Shown: positions 52,613 to 61,946, counted from the stretch's first letter. The stretch: DNA of 64,000 bases from an uncultured Prevotellaceae bacterium (GCA_900316285.1 ONCG01000001.1:1-64000), one strand, 5' to 3'. Program-made: numbers and translations. The notes: generated from the letters alone by a model not told the origin.

Positions 52613-52935
52613 CATACTGGACAGACGAACAGAAGTTTTTTAGACATACGAACGGTTTTTAAGACATACGGGACAAAAGATCATACGTTTTCGTAGTCAT
52701 CAAATAAGAACAGACGGACACGAGAGTAAAACTCCAAGTCCGTCTGCTTTTTTACACAGAAAATCTCGTGTTCGTCTGTCCCGTATGTCTTAAAAAACTT
52801 CTGTACGTTTGTTCCGTATGTCTTAAAAAACTTCTGTACGTTTGTCCCGTATGTCTCAAATAAAAAACGTTCGTCTGTCCTGTATGTCTTAAAAAAAAAC
52901 GTTCGTGTGTCCTGTATGTCTCAAAAAAACGTACG
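52613..52935. repeat. Tandem and inverted copies of a GTTCGTCTGTCCCGTATGTC unit
   Basis: About five direct copies (52771-52920, 30-37-base spacing) and about three inverted copies (52613-52690) flank the terminator of the upstream gene. A truncated sixth copy overlaps the stop codon of the endonuclease gene. Spacers are mostly A-runs or CTTCTGTA. Confidence 0.8.
52711..52752 (+). terminator. Terminator of the 52039 gene
   Basis: CAGACGGAC at 52711-52719 pairs with GTCCGTCTG at 52738-52746, followed by CTTTTTT. Confidence 0.8.
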
Positions 52936-52940
52936 TCTGT

Positions 52941-53924
52941 TTATTCGAGGTTCCAGGCACGCAGTACTTGTTCGCGCGACAGCGACTCGACGATTTGTTC
53001 GTACTGGTCGGGCAGGTTGCAGAAGAAGTCGATGCCGGTGAGGCGTTCGAGTTCGTCGATGTTCACCACATAGGGAGAAAGGTCAGTGCTTACGTTCGAC
53101 TTATGCTGAATCCAGAAGCCCAATGCGCGATAGCCGCCCGTCGTACTGTTGGTGTTGTTGGTTTTCTTCTTGCAGAGCAACGCCATGAAGAAGAACTTCG
53201 GCACGGGAATCTTGTTCTGACCAGAGCCGATGGTGGTGATGATTTGGTCCCAGCGGTCGATGGTTCCGCCCTTCACAACGTAGAGCGTATCGCGGAAGCT
53301 GTTGTTGTTCCAGCGGCGCACCTGTGCCTCCATGTTTGCCCACACCTTCGCATTGAAGCCGTTTATCTGCGGCTGCATGTTCGTCATGTAGAACGTCTGC
53401 GTGTTCGCCCGCTTGTTGAACGAATAGGCGCGGTCGGCAGAAGCGATGATGTGGCCGTGATCGTAGCCCGAGAAGCGATAGGGGTCGGACGTGAAATGAT
53501 ACTTCGACGACAAGTCGGGATCGTTGGGGTACTCGCTGAACTCCCCACCCTCGTTGTAAGGCTTGCGGTCGGTCTTGCTACTGCTGTTGCCAGGATGCAT
53601 CTGGTAGCACGACCAGCGCTGCGAGCGCAGCGTGCCTTCGGGCGTCCAGCCTTCTGGCTTCAGGTCGCTATCCCACTCCACGCAGTAGTTCACGCCGAAC
53701 TCAGGAACAGTATGGATGATGACGATGTTGTTTGAACCGCCTTTCAGCCTCGGGAACTCCATCCGCCCATAGACAGCGTTTTGTGCCGTGTTGTTGCGGT
53801 TCACATTGGTCTGCGAGGGGTTTACGTCGGGGTTTTCGGGATCGTCGCTGCCTCCGCAGGCCACGATGACGAGTGCCGCCATGAGCAACAAGATGAGATG
53901 CTTGAGGTTTGATCGTTTATTCAT
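52941..53924 (-). CDS. Secreted DNA/RNA non-specific endonuclease (lipoprotein)
   Basis: The 327-residue protein has a lipobox (LVIVAC, Cys23) and a betabetaalpha-metal nuclease domain of the NUC1/NucA family. The catalytic motif is D155-H-G-H158 (family form DRGH), followed by the metal and fold residues N182-x3-Q186-x4-N191-x3-W195-x3-E199. A GGDDPENPD-type acidic linker tethers it to the membrane. It should degrade extracellular DNA and RNA at the cell surface. It is next to other nucleic-acid-related surface genes. Confidence 0.9.
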   Translation of the reverse strand: MNKRSNLKHLILLLMAALVIVACGGSDDPENPDVNPSQTNVNRNNTAQNAVYGRMEFPRLKGGSNNIVIIHTVPEFGVNYCVEWDSDLKPEGWTPEGTLRSQRWSCYQMHPGNSSSKTDRKPYNEGGEFSEYPNDPDLSSKYHFTSDPYRFSGYDHGHIIASADRAYSFNKRANTQTFYMTNMQPQINGFNAKVWANMEAQVRRWNNNSFRDTLYVVKGGTIDRWDQIITTIGSGQNKIPVPKFFFMALLCKKKTNNTNSTTGGYRALGFWIQHKSNVSTDLSPYVVNIDELERLTGIDFFCNLPDQYEQIVESLSREQVLRAWNLE

Positions 53925-53980
53925 AAGGCAAAGGATTCAGATGTTGAGGGAAAAGAGGATTCAGATGATGTGGGAAAGAA

Positions 53981-54026
53981 AAAAGTGCGGTCGGCCGCAT
54001 ATGCAACTACGTCCGAACGCACTTTT
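53981..54026 (-). terminator. rpmE2 terminator
   Basis: AAAAGTGCG at 53981-53989 pairs with CGCACTTTT at 54018-54026, with T-rich sequence on the minus-strand exit. It is ~20 bases behind the L31 stop. Confidence 0.75.
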
Positions 54027-54047
54027 ATTATATCGTTACAGGTGGTA

Positions 54048-54299
54048 TTACTTCTTAATCTTACCGTAGCGGCTCATGAAGCGGTCGACGCGACCGGCGG
54101 TGTCAACGAGCGTGCTCTTACCCGTGTAGAAGGGGTGAGAGGTGTTAGAGATTTCGACTTTTACCACAGGGTAAGTTTCGCCTTCAAATTCCACGGTATC
54201 ATTTGTCTTCGCGGTGGACTTTGTAAGGAACATATCGCCGTTGGACATGTCACGGAACACGACGGGGCGATAGTTTTCGGGATGAATACCTTTTTTCAT
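54048..54299 (-). CDS. rpmE2: 50S ribosomal protein L31 type B
   Basis: The 83-residue protein has the L31 signature ([44 protein letters not shown]). It has no cysteines, so it is the zinc-independent type B form. A clean promoter and terminator make it a single-gene unit. Confidence 0.96.
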   Translation of the reverse strand: MKKGIHPENYRPVVFRDMSNGDMFLTKSTAKTNDTVEFEGETYPVVKVEISNTSHPFYTGKSTLVDTAGRVDRFMSRYGKIKK

Positions 54300-54384
54300 T
54301 TTTTCGTTTATTGTTTGTTATTAATAATGTATTTTCAAGTCGCTCATGTGGACCCGCCAAGGCGCAATCACACATTACGGGCTG

Positions 54385-54416
54385 CAAAGGTACGAAGTTT
54401 TCTCGGAATGTGCAAA
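54385..54416 (-). promoter_or_regulatory. rpmE2 promoter
   Basis: The complement shows TTTG (54416-54413) and TACCTTTG (54392-54385), 20 bases apart, ~85 bases upstream of the start codon. Confidence 0.65.
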
Positions 54417-54460
54417 TTTTTGTTGCTTATTTTCACTTCGCCTCCTTATTTTTTACGTTT

Positions 54461-54541
54461 TTGCAGAGAAAAAGCAAGAGCGAAGAGCGAGAAAAGGAGC
54501 CTTTTGCAGACAAAAAGCAGGAGCGAAGAGCGAGAAAAGGA
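54461..54541. repeat. 43-bp direct repeat, two copies
   Basis: The unit TTGCAGA(G/C)A...AAAAGCA(A/G)GAGCGAAGAGCGAGAAAAGGA occurs at ~54461 and ~54504 with very few differences. It precedes the MITE-like element. Confidence 0.75.
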
Positions 54542-54546
54542 ATGTG

Positions 54547-54761
54547 GGTGTGTCAAAATGAAATAATGGATGAAAAGACGCTGCCAGTGGTCCCCTCCTC
54601 TTGGGAGGAGGGGTTAGGGGTGGTAGAGAAGAATAATGATATAACCTATTATAAATTAAACATTTAGGAAAGGTCGAACCTTATTTGTCCCTACCACCCC
54701 TGACCCCTCCTTCCAGAAGGAGGGGACTACAAATTGACTCCTTGCTCTATTTTGACACACC
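54547..54761. mobile_element. MITE-like element with 13-bp perfect terminal inverted repeats
   Basis: GGTGTGTCAAAAT at 54547-54559 is repeated as ATTTTGACACACC at 54749-54761, bounding 215 bases without a transposase. Inside sits the ~150-bp AGTCCCCTCC-type palindrome homologous to 23488-23640, which is not bounded by these termini there. The interior element therefore may have inserted into an older IS-derived MITE, or ridden in with it. Confidence 0.75.
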
Positions 54762-54793
54762 CTCATTCTTATGAATGAAGTGCCTATTGCTGC

Positions 54794-56557
54794 TTATTGG
54801 GCATAGGTGATTTCAATCGCCTGCACGCGCAGCTGCTCGCCACCCTTTGCCTCGCTATGTTCGTTGCAAATGACGAAGGTGGTGCCGTTGGCAGTAGCAT
54901 ACATCGTGCTATTGCCCGTGTAGTTGGTTCCGTTGTAGGAATCGCAGGTGAGCACGACCTTCGATACAGCTGCACCGCTGATGGTGATGGTGTTCTTGGC
55001 ATAGACGCGCACACCCTTCGTTGCTGTGTAGAACGCTGGTGCATTGCTACCTTCGCCCTGTCCGAACGTGATGACGGTTCCGTCGGGAAGCGTCAGGCTC
55101 GTCACCTTATCCTGGTTGGCCCATCCCTGCTCATTCAGGTCGACAGCCGAGCTGAAGGAAGGATTTGTGCCTTCTACCGTGAACGTGACGATATTGCCAT
55201 CGGTGGTGATCTTCACATTACCCTGCTGATCGTCACCGCCACCGCCGCTGCCGCCACCTTTCGTGACGCCGTTGAGCGAGTAGAGGAAGCTCTCGTTGGC
55301 AGCGGTCTCAGGTGTGTTACCCCTATAGTTGGTCACCTTACCGCAGATAATGACCTCGTCGCCCACCTTGATGTTGTCGCCACCCGTGTACTTCTCGTTG
55401 CCGAGATAGAGTGTGCGGAACACATAGAACTCGTTAGACTGACCACCATCCTCTGAGATGTAGAACGTGGCGTTGCCATACTGAGTACCGAACTCACCAT
55501 TGTTGGCAATGCGCGAAATCTTACCCTTGATGTAGACGTCCTTGTCGCTCTTTGCATCAGCGGCCAGCGAGCTGGCATAGTTGTTGGCAGCAACCGGGTT
55601 GAAGGGATCGGCAAGCGTTCCGCTACCCTTCGGCTGTCCTTCTGTCTGTTCGCCGCTAGTCTGTCCGTTCAGCGAGTAGAGGTAAGCCTTACCCCTCACG
55701 GTTTCTGGCGTGTTACCTCGGAAGTTCACCACATGTCCAAAGAGAATGACCTCGTCGCCGACCTTGATGTTCGTGCCGCCGGTGTACTTCTTGTTGTCGA
55801 AGTAGTTCAGCTGATATGCCGTGAAGGTCACACCTGTGCCAGGATCGCCGATATCGAAGGTGGCATTGCCGAACTGGAGACCATATTCCTCCTTGATGCT
55901 GACAATCGTACCCTTCACATAGACCTGTCCCGGGCTCTCGACATCGCTGCCCAGCGTCTTGATGTAGTTCACCACACCAGCCGTGTTGTAAGGATTCTGC
56001 AACGTGCCGTCGCCCTTAGGCTGACCAGTATCGCCACCTGGGCCAGGGCCGACGCCGCCACCCATGATGCCGTTGAGCGAGTAGAGGTACGCCTTGTTTT
56101 GAACAGTCTCGGGCTTAGTGCCTTTGTAGTTCACCACTTTTCCGCAAACCACCACGGTGTCGCCTTCCTGAATCTGGGTGTCGCCAGCGACAAATTTCCT
56201 GTTGCCCAGATACATGGCGCGATAGACTTCAAATTGATTATTATTTGTGCCATCGTCTGAGATAAAGAAACGAGCATTTCCGAACTGTGTCGAGTACTCT
56301 TCTGTTATACTTACGATTATACCCTTGATGTAGATGTTTTGCTCTGACTCTACATCGGCGCCAAGACTCTCAATGAACTCCAGAGCGGCCGTCACATTGT
56401 AGGGATTGTCGACTGTTCCGTCGCCAGTAGGCTGAATGACAATAGGGTCTTCCCCACCCTCGCCTGGCTGGTCGTAAGGCATGGGGACATCTTCGCAACT
56501 TGTGAATGCGAATGCGGCACAGAGCAGTGCCAGCATAGAATAGATTACTTTTTTCAT
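54794..56557 (-). CDS. Lipoprotein with three OB-like (DUF6359-type) repeats
   Basis: The 587-residue protein has a lipobox (AFAFTSC, Cys20). Three ~125-residue repeats (about 45-170, 185-303, 314-439) each start DGT(L/V)xNPYN-like, contain VKGTIVSI/IKGIIVSI and QFGNATF, and end in PET...YLYSLNG. This is the OB-fold-like domain typical of Bacteroidetes surface lipoproteins. A Gly-rich linker leads to a C-terminal beta domain. It is last of a TonB receptor-DUF5689-OB gene set; binding of nucleic acids is an attractive but unproven inference. Confidence 0.8.
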   Translation of the reverse strand: MKKVIYSMLALLCAAFAFTSCEDVPMPYDQPGEGGEDPIVIQPTGDGTVDNPYNVTAALEFIESLGADVESEQNIYIKGIIVSITEEYSTQFGNARFFISDDGTNNNQFEVYRAMYLGNRKFVAGDTQIQEGDTVVVCGKVVNYKGTKPETVQNKAYLYSLNGIMGGGVGPGPGGDTGQPKGDGTLQNPYNTAGVVNYIKTLGSDVESPGQVYVKGTIVSIKEEYGLQFGNATFDIGDPGTGVTFTAYQLNYFDNKKYTGGTNIKVGDEVILFGHVVNFRGNTPETVRGKAYLYSLNGQTSGEQTEGQPKGSGTLADPFNPVAANNYASSLAADAKSDKDVYIKGKISRIANNGEFGTQYGNATFYISEDGGQSNEFYVFRTLYLGNEKYTGGDNIKVGDEVIICGKVTNYRGNTPETAANESFLYSLNGVTKGGGSGGGGDDQQGNVKITTDGNIVTFTVEGTNPSFSSAVDLNEQGWANQDKVTSLTLPDGTVITFGQGEGSNAPAFYTATKGVRVYAKNTITISGAAVSKVVLTCDSYNGTNYTGNSTMYATANGTTFVICNEHSEAKGGEQLRVQAIEITYAQ

Positions 56558-56622
56558 ATTGCTATATTTTTTATTTTTGTTCGATAGGAAATGATTTACT
56601 ATTCATCCGTCGCCTTTCGTCC

Positions 56623-57495
56623 TTACTTCAGGATTTCCAGGTCGCTGGTCTTGCGCAGCATGATCTGCCACGTGTCGCGATAGCGGGTGGCGATGCCGAT
56701 AAGGTTGCACGGAATCTTCACCTTATTAATAGTGTCGTAGGGAAGCACCGTAGCAGCAAAGTCGGCGTAGGAGCTGGTGCGCACGATGAGTTTGCTCGAC
56801 GAGAACCCGTCGACTTGCTGGGTGAAGTAGTTACCACCCGACTGTGCTCCGTCGACGAATGTCTTCTTGCCGTTGGCACTCTTGAAGGTGACGTTCGACA
56901 GCTTGACCAACATTCCGCAGTAGGTGCTGATATTGTTCTCCACTTCCTTCGTGAACTCTATCGGCTCCAAGCCTTTCTCGGGAATGGGGCCAACGAGTTT
57001 GAAGTGCGTGTTCCACAGGTCTTTCGACATACGGCCGATTTGTCCGTTATAGGGTGCACCGAGTTCAATCTGGTTGCCATAGCCTCCGATGAAGAGGCCT
57101 TTGAGGGCGATGATGAGCTCCTGGCCCTCAGCCAGATAGCCGTTGAGTCCGCCCTGGTTGACGGCAACGATGAGTCCGCCCGTCTCGTCTTGCACGGCAA
57201 ACTGCTTGTAGAGGTTGCCGCCGATGTCGTTACCGCCTACGCGGACGCGCAGCTTGATATCGTCTTCCACGAGCTTATTGCCGCTATTGGCAATGGCGGA
57301 ACGGTATTTGGGGTGATCCTTCAGTTCAGCGATGGTGATGACGCCGTCTTCGGTGATGCTGTTATTGCCAAACGGAGCTTCCTGGAATTGCGGATCTTTC
57401 CAGTCGTCGTTGAGCAGTGAGTCGTCGCCGTCGAGGCACGAGGTCAGCGCGAAACATGTCGCTGCTGCCAGGAACAAATATTTCATTGCTTTCAT
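56623..57495 (-). CDS. DUF5689-type lipoprotein
   Basis: The 290-residue protein has a lipobox (CFALTSC, Cys20) and the DUF5689 layout: TIAELKDHP, an OB-like core (RVRVGGNDIGGNLYKQFAVQDETGGLIVAV), LKGLFIGGYGNQIELG, and the C-terminal LPYDTINKVKIPCNLIGI. DUF5689 lipoproteins typically follow a TonB-dependent receptor gene, here 16 bases upstream. It is probably a surface-exposed ligand-binding partner of that receptor. Confidence 0.85.
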   Translation of the reverse strand: MKAMKYLFLAAATCFALTSCLDGDDSLLNDDWKDPQFQEAPFGNNSITEDGVITIAELKDHPKYRSAIANSGNKLVEDDIKLRVRVGGNDIGGNLYKQFAVQDETGGLIVAVNQGGLNGYLAEGQELIIALKGLFIGGYGNQIELGAPYNGQIGRMSKDLWNTHFKLVGPIPEKGLEPIEFTKEVENNISTYCGMLVKLSNVTFKSANGKKTFVDGAQSGGNYFTQQVDGFSSSKLIVRTSSYADFAATVLPYDTINKVKIPCNLIGIATRYRDTWQIMLRKTSDLEILK

Positions 57496-57511
57496 AAGAG
57501 TCTGTCGCTTT

Positions 57512-60040
57512 TTAGAATTTGTAGGTTACGATAAGCATACCGTTCGTGCCGTTGGCGTAGAACTTCTTCGGAGACTTCTGGAACTTGTAGGCGCGCATGT
57601 CCTCGTCGTTCACGTTCTTGCGGTCCTTACGATTCTGCTCCATACCACCCGTCACAATCTTCGTGTTGTTCAGGATGTTGGTGAGCATAAGGTTGATGCT
57701 GAGCGAACCGCGCTTCAGATAGATGCTGCGACCGATAGAGGCATCGAGCATGAAGCCGCCGTCGCCCTTGGCCTGATCATAGCGGTTGTAGGAGTCGTTG
57801 CCCAGGTCGTCGCGGAGGAGGTTCTCGCTGGCGTAGCGAGTGACGGGCGTGTAGTAGAGGTAGATGCGGTCGTAGTAGTTACCGATGAGGTCGATGAACC
57901 AGCCGCCCGAGTGGTAGTTCAGGTCGATGCTGGCAGCAGAGAGCGGCGTGCAGCCTTCATGCATACCCCTCGAGAGAACCACGTCGTTATAAGACTTGCC
58001 GTCCTGCGACTTCACGTAAGCCACATCGGCATCGTTGATGTACTTCGCTTCGGTGAGGGCACCAAGCGCCTTGATGTTGAAGGTGGAATTCACCTTGAAG
58101 TTCAAGCCGAGCTCCAGTCCGTAGTATACCTTCTTGATGCCGTTGATGGAGACATAGGAGAAGGAGTTCTGCGAGTCGTCGTAGTACATGCTGTATTCTG
58201 CCACATGGCCGAGACGGCTGTAGTAGGCATTGAGGTTTGCGTGCACCCAGCTGGTCTCGAGTTGCAAGCCCAGTTCGGAGGAGAACACATCCTCGTTGCG
58301 CAGGTCGCGAACGAAGTCGTTGTTCATCTGCGGAGCTGCAAATGCCGAGCGTGCAACCGGAGCTTTCTTCTCATAGCCGATACCGCCCAAGAGTGTGACG
58401 CCCTTGCCCATGTTCAGCATGGCACCAAACTTACCACCACCGTCGAGGAAGCTGGCAGTCTTGCTCTTTCCGAGAGAGTTGTTGAGGGCAAGACCGTTGC
58501 GCATCATGCCTTCGCGCTGCAGCGTCTCACCGCCGATGCGGCCCGACAGGAAGTAGTGCAGGGGTCCGAAGTTCTCGGCATAGGTTGCCCAGAGGTTCAT
58601 GCGGTTCACGAAGATGTTGTAGTCGTAGGCAAAGCGGTCGCCAACCTTGATTTCCTTGTTCGGGTGGTCGGCATCGTACATGGCCTGCATGTCGCTGCTA
58701 AGATAGGTTCCGACGACGTAGGTGTTCACGTTGTGGAACGTGCTGGCACCGAGCAGGTCTTCCATCGTCTGGTAGTGCATGCCCTTGTTGGTCGAGAGGT
58801 TGAAGCCAGCGTTGAGCTTCTGCGTCTTCGAGAGCTGCTTGTTCAGCGACGAGGCAAGGCTGACGGTCAGCTGGTCGTCGTGATAGGCCTGCAAATAGTA
58901 CATGGCGTCGCCGCCCTGTGCTGAAACCGCCTTATTCGAGAAATAGAGCTGGTCCCAATTGATTTGGCGGTTAGCCTTCGATGCCGAGAGGTAGTCGTAG
59001 CTGGCCTGCCAAGCTTCGAGTCCGGAAGCGGTGCGATTGTCGGTATCGGTGGGATCCCACACGTTGTAGTTGTAGCTCGGCATCAAGCTGTAGTAGTCGG
59101 GCGTAGGATTGGTCGAGTTGTTGTAGTTCAGACGCGAGCTGCTATACATGGCATACTTGCCGAAAAGCGTCGTGGTGAGCTTGGCAGAGTGGTCGATGTT
59201 CCAATCCCAAGTGAGCAAAGCCGAGGGCGCCCAGTCGTGGATGATGCGCGAGTTGCGCTTCTTGCCGTTCTGATAACCCCAGTTGGGATTGTAGAAACGG
59301 TCGTTGGCCAACCAGTACATCTCGTCGGTCGAGGCAGCCTGTGCACCGCGCTCTGTGGGGTTACCCCATGTGACGAGCGACAGCGAGTGCTGCGGGTTGA
59401 ACATCTTCTCCACGCCGAGATAGTAGCTCAGGGCGTTGTAGAACGTGCCCTCTACATATCCTTCGCCGGCATAGCGATAGGTGAGACCCATCGACCACGC
59501 CCAGCCTTTGGCATTATAGCCCGAGCTGTAGTTGTACATGCCGCGGAAGATGTAGTTACGGTTGGCACCTGCCACCGACAGACGATGGCCTGCGGGCATG
59601 GCACTCGGCCGGAAGTTGTAGTTGTTGGAACCACCCAGAGACGTCATTGCGAAGATATTGTCCTCGAAGGGCAGCGAAGCCTCCACGCCGCGTGTCTGGT
59701 TGTTCAGTCCTCCCACGAGCGAGTATCGGAACTCGCCGCGCTCTGCATCGTTGGCAGGGTTGCCATTGATGTAGATGTCGTTGTACTTGGAGTTGTAGGC
59801 ACGAAACTTGAATCGGGCCGGACTCCACTTGTAGCCTACCTCACTGGCGTAGGCATTACTGTTCATTCCTAGCACGGTTACCTCCTGCGAGACGTTGTCG
59901 TCTTCGCCCAGCTGCGACTCCGTGAAGGTGAATGCCGACTCATCAACGGTGGCATCTTGTCCTTGCTTGGTGTCGACCTGCGCAGTGACAGTTGCTGTAC
60001 AGCAGAGTGCAAACAATGCTAATTTTAATTTCTTTCGCAT
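57512..60040 (-). CDS. TonB-dependent outer-membrane receptor
   Basis: The start at 60040 (MRKKLKLALFALCCTATVTAQ) gives a signal peptide; an upstream extension lacks one. The ~842-residue protein has a plug region (VTVLGMN, YNDIYINGNPANDAERG, NYNFRPS), a 20-plus-strand barrel rich in aromatic girdle residues, a late LMLTNILNNT motif, and a C-terminal Phe (LIVTYKF). No carboxypeptidase-like N-terminal extension is present, so it is not SusC-like. With the two OB-type lipoproteins it should form one import system. Confidence 0.88.
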   Translation of the reverse strand: MRKKLKLALFALCCTATVTAQVDTKQGQDATVDESAFTFTESQLGEDDNVSQEVTVLGMNSNAYASEVGYKWSPARFKFRAYNSKYNDIYINGNPANDAERGEFRYSLVGGLNNQTRGVEASLPFEDNIFAMTSLGGSNNYNFRPSAMPAGHRLSVAGANRNYIFRGMYNYSSGYNAKGWAWSMGLTYRYAGEGYVEGTFYNALSYYLGVEKMFNPQHSLSLVTWGNPTERGAQAASTDEMYWLANDRFYNPNWGYQNGKKRNSRIIHDWAPSALLTWDWNIDHSAKLTTTLFGKYAMYSSSRLNYNNSTNPTPDYYSLMPSYNYNVWDPTDTDNRTASGLEAWQASYDYLSASKANRQINWDQLYFSNKAVSAQGGDAMYYLQAYHDDQLTVSLASSLNKQLSKTQKLNAGFNLSTNKGMHYQTMEDLLGASTFHNVNTYVVGTYLSSDMQAMYDADHPNKEIKVGDRFAYDYNIFVNRMNLWATYAENFGPLHYFLSGRIGGETLQREGMMRNGLALNNSLGKSKTASFLDGGGKFGAMLNMGKGVTLLGGIGYEKKAPVARSAFAAPQMNNDFVRDLRNEDVFSSELGLQLETSWVHANLNAYYSRLGHVAEYSMYYDDSQNSFSYVSINGIKKVYYGLELGLNFKVNSTFNIKALGALTEAKYINDADVAYVKSQDGKSYNDVVLSRGMHEGCTPLSAASIDLNYHSGGWFIDLIGNYYDRIYLYYTPVTRYASENLLRDDLGNDSYNRYDQAKGDGGFMLDASIGRSIYLKRGSLSINLMLTNILNNTKIVTGGMEQNRKDRKNVNDEDMRAYKFQKSPKKFYANGTNGMLIVTYKF

Positions 60041-60208
60041 TTTATCGGGTTTTTGTAATTGATTATTATGCAGATTGTTTTGGCCTTTCTGTTGCAAAGT
60101 AACAAAATTTTTTCCATAATAAAAACAATTTTCGCTATTTTTTTCTAAATTTTTGCCGTAATATCAAATTTTATTGCGATATTTGCAGAATAAATACCAA
60201 AACGACCT

Positions 60209-61264
60209 ATGATGAAAAAACAAACAATCCTTTTAGCCTTGATGCTGGTGGCATGTTTGTCGGCATCGGCACAGAAGAAGTTCTCGGCCTACGGAGTCGG
60301 TTTCTACAACCTTGAGAACCTCTTCGACCTCATCCACGACGAAGGCAAGAACGACTACGAATTCCTGCCCGAAGGCTCCTATAAGTGGAACGAAATGAAG
60401 TATACTCACAAGCTGCACAACATGGCGCGTGTGCTCTCAGAGCTGGGCACCGATGTGCTGCCGGGCGTAGGCTGTGCGGTCATCGGCGTCAGCGAGGTTG
60501 AGAATGCCCACTGCCTCGACGACCTCGTGGCTCAACCCGAGCTGGCTGCTCGCGGATATAAATATGTACACGTAGAGGGTCCCGACCAGCGCGGCGTTGA
60601 TTGTGCAATGCTCTACAACCCCGCACTCTTCGAAGTTGAAGACGTCACGCTCTATCCTTACGTCTACGAACTGCAGGAGGACATCGAGAAGAACCGCGCC
60701 ACACGTGGCTTCCTCACGACGAAGGGCCGTATAGCCGGCGACCCCGTAGCCGTTATCGTGTGCCACTGGCCGAGCCGTTTCTCTGGCAGCTACTATCGCG
60801 AGCTCGCTGCTAAGCAGGCCCGTGCCGTGAAGGACAAGCTGCTGGCCGAGGAACCCGACCGCCGCGTGTTCATCATGGGCGACCTCAACGACGACCCCAC
60901 CAGCAAGAGTATGGTCGACGTTCTGTCGTGTAAGCCCGATGTCGACAAGGTGGGACCCGACGATATGTTCAACCCCTGGTACAACATCCTCGTGAAGCAG
61001 GGCAAGGGAACGCTGATGTATAACGGCTCGTGGAACCTCTTCGATCAGATTGTGGTTTCGCCCAACGCCCTGAACAAGAATGGCGAGAAAGACTTCTCGC
61101 AGCTGAAGTTCTGGAAGAACGAGGTGTTCCGCCGCGACTATCTGATACAAAACGAGGGTAAGTATAAAGGCTCGCCCAAGCGTACCACCGCCGGCGGCGT
61201 ATGGCTCGACGGCTATAGCGACCACCTGCCCGTAGTGATGTATCTACTGAAGGAGCAGAAGTAA
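60209..61264 (+). CDS. Secreted endonuclease/exonuclease/phosphatase-family enzyme
   Basis: The 351-residue protein has a signal peptide (LMLVACLSASAQ) and the EEP-fold motifs: YNLENLFD, the metal Glu in GVSEVENAHC, CHWPSRFSG, GDLNDDPTS, and the terminal catalytic SDHLPVVMYL. EEP enzymes cut DNA, RNA or phosphate esters. It is divergent from the TonB receptor gene, with which such enzymes are often grouped in Bacteroidetes, suggesting action on a substrate imported by that receptor. Confidence 0.9.
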   Translation: MMKKQTILLALMLVACLSASAQKKFSAYGVGFYNLENLFDLIHDEGKNDYEFLPEGSYKWNEMKYTHKLHNMARVLSELGTDVLPGVGCAVIGVSEVENAHCLDDLVAQPELAARGYKYVHVEGPDQRGVDCAMLYNPALFEVEDVTLYPYVYELQEDIEKNRATRGFLTTKGRIAGDPVAVIVCHWPSRFSGSYYRELAAKQARAVKDKLLAEEPDRRVFIMGDLNDDPTSKSMVDVLSCKPDVDKVGPDDMFNPWYNILVKQGKGTLMYNGSWNLFDQIVVSPNALNKNGEKDFSQLKFWKNEVFRRDYLIQNEGKYKGSPKRTTAGGVWLDGYSDHLPVVMYLLKEQK

Positions 61265-61302
61265 AAGAGCTCGCCCCGACTCACCAAGAGCCGGGATAGC
61301 GT

Positions 61303-61932
61303 ATGGACAAAGAACGATTCGTCAAGAATGGTCAGACCCCTCTTCCATCGGGAGCGTCTGAAGTTGAAATAGAGCGTCATCCCTGGCAGCCTTTCTTGCC
61401 CGATGGCTGCAGGTTGCTCATCCTCGGCAGCTTCCCACCATCGCGCAAGCGCTGGGCAATGGACTTCTTCTACCCCAACTACACCAACGACTTCTGGCGA
61501 ATCTGCGGCATCTGCTTTCACGGCGACAAGCTCTACTACATCGACGAGGCACACCGCACCTATCGCCGCGAGCTCATCGAGCAAATGCTGCGCGAGCAAG
61601 GCATCGGCCTTTACGATACCGCCTCCGCCGTAAGAAGACTGAAGAACACCGCCAGCGACAAAGACCTGGAGGTGGTGGAGGCTACCGACATCGCGGCACT
61701 GCTCAGGCAGATTCCGGCATGTCGGGCCGTCTGCACCACAGGACAGAAGGCCACCGACGTGCTCTGCCAACAGTTGAACATCGGCGAACAGCCGCAGGTG
61801 GGCCAGCACATCGAGTTCTCTTTCGAGAATCGCCAGCTGCGCCTCTACCGCATGCCCAGTTCCTCACGCGCCTATCCCCTCGCCGTCGAGCGCAAGGCCG
61901 AATACTATCGCAACATGTTTTTAACACCATAG
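61303..61932 (+). CDS. Uracil-DNA glycosylase-family protein
   Basis: The 209-residue protein shows LLILGSFPPSRKRWAMDFFYPNYTNDFW, where GSFPP and the Asn/Phe-rich loop correspond to the UDG-superfamily active-site motif, and a late MPSSSRAYPL motif. It should remove uracil or mismatched thymine-type bases; exact specificity is not clear. The first ~20 residues (including TPLPSGASE) precede the usual family start IERHPWQPFLP and may be a repeat-derived extension, since no closer ATG exists. Confidence 0.8.
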   Translation: MDKERFVKNGQTPLPSGASEVEIERHPWQPFLPDGCRLLILGSFPPSRKRWAMDFFYPNYTNDFWRICGICFHGDKLYYIDEAHRTYRRELIEQMLREQGIGLYDTASAVRRLKNTASDKDLEVVEATDIAALLRQIPACRAVCTTGQKATDVLCQQLNIGEQPQVGQHIEFSFENRQLRLYRMPSSSRAYPLAVERKAEYYRNMFLTP

Positions 61933-61946
61933 AATTCTCAACATCG

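Noticed and set aside
52771-52935. CRISPR array
   Set aside because: Intervals are A-runs or repeated CTTCTGTA, not unique spacers, and copies occur in both orientations.
57332-58924. Long plus-strand open frame (530 codons) opposite the TonB receptor gene
   Set aside because: It mirrors the receptor gene and is low in coding character (Val/His/Arg-rich); the receptor has signal peptide, plug and barrel features, so the antisense frame is a shadow.
57512-60040. SusC/SusD polysaccharide locus
   Set aside because: The receptor has no carboxypeptidase-like N-terminal domain and no SusD homologue is adjacent.
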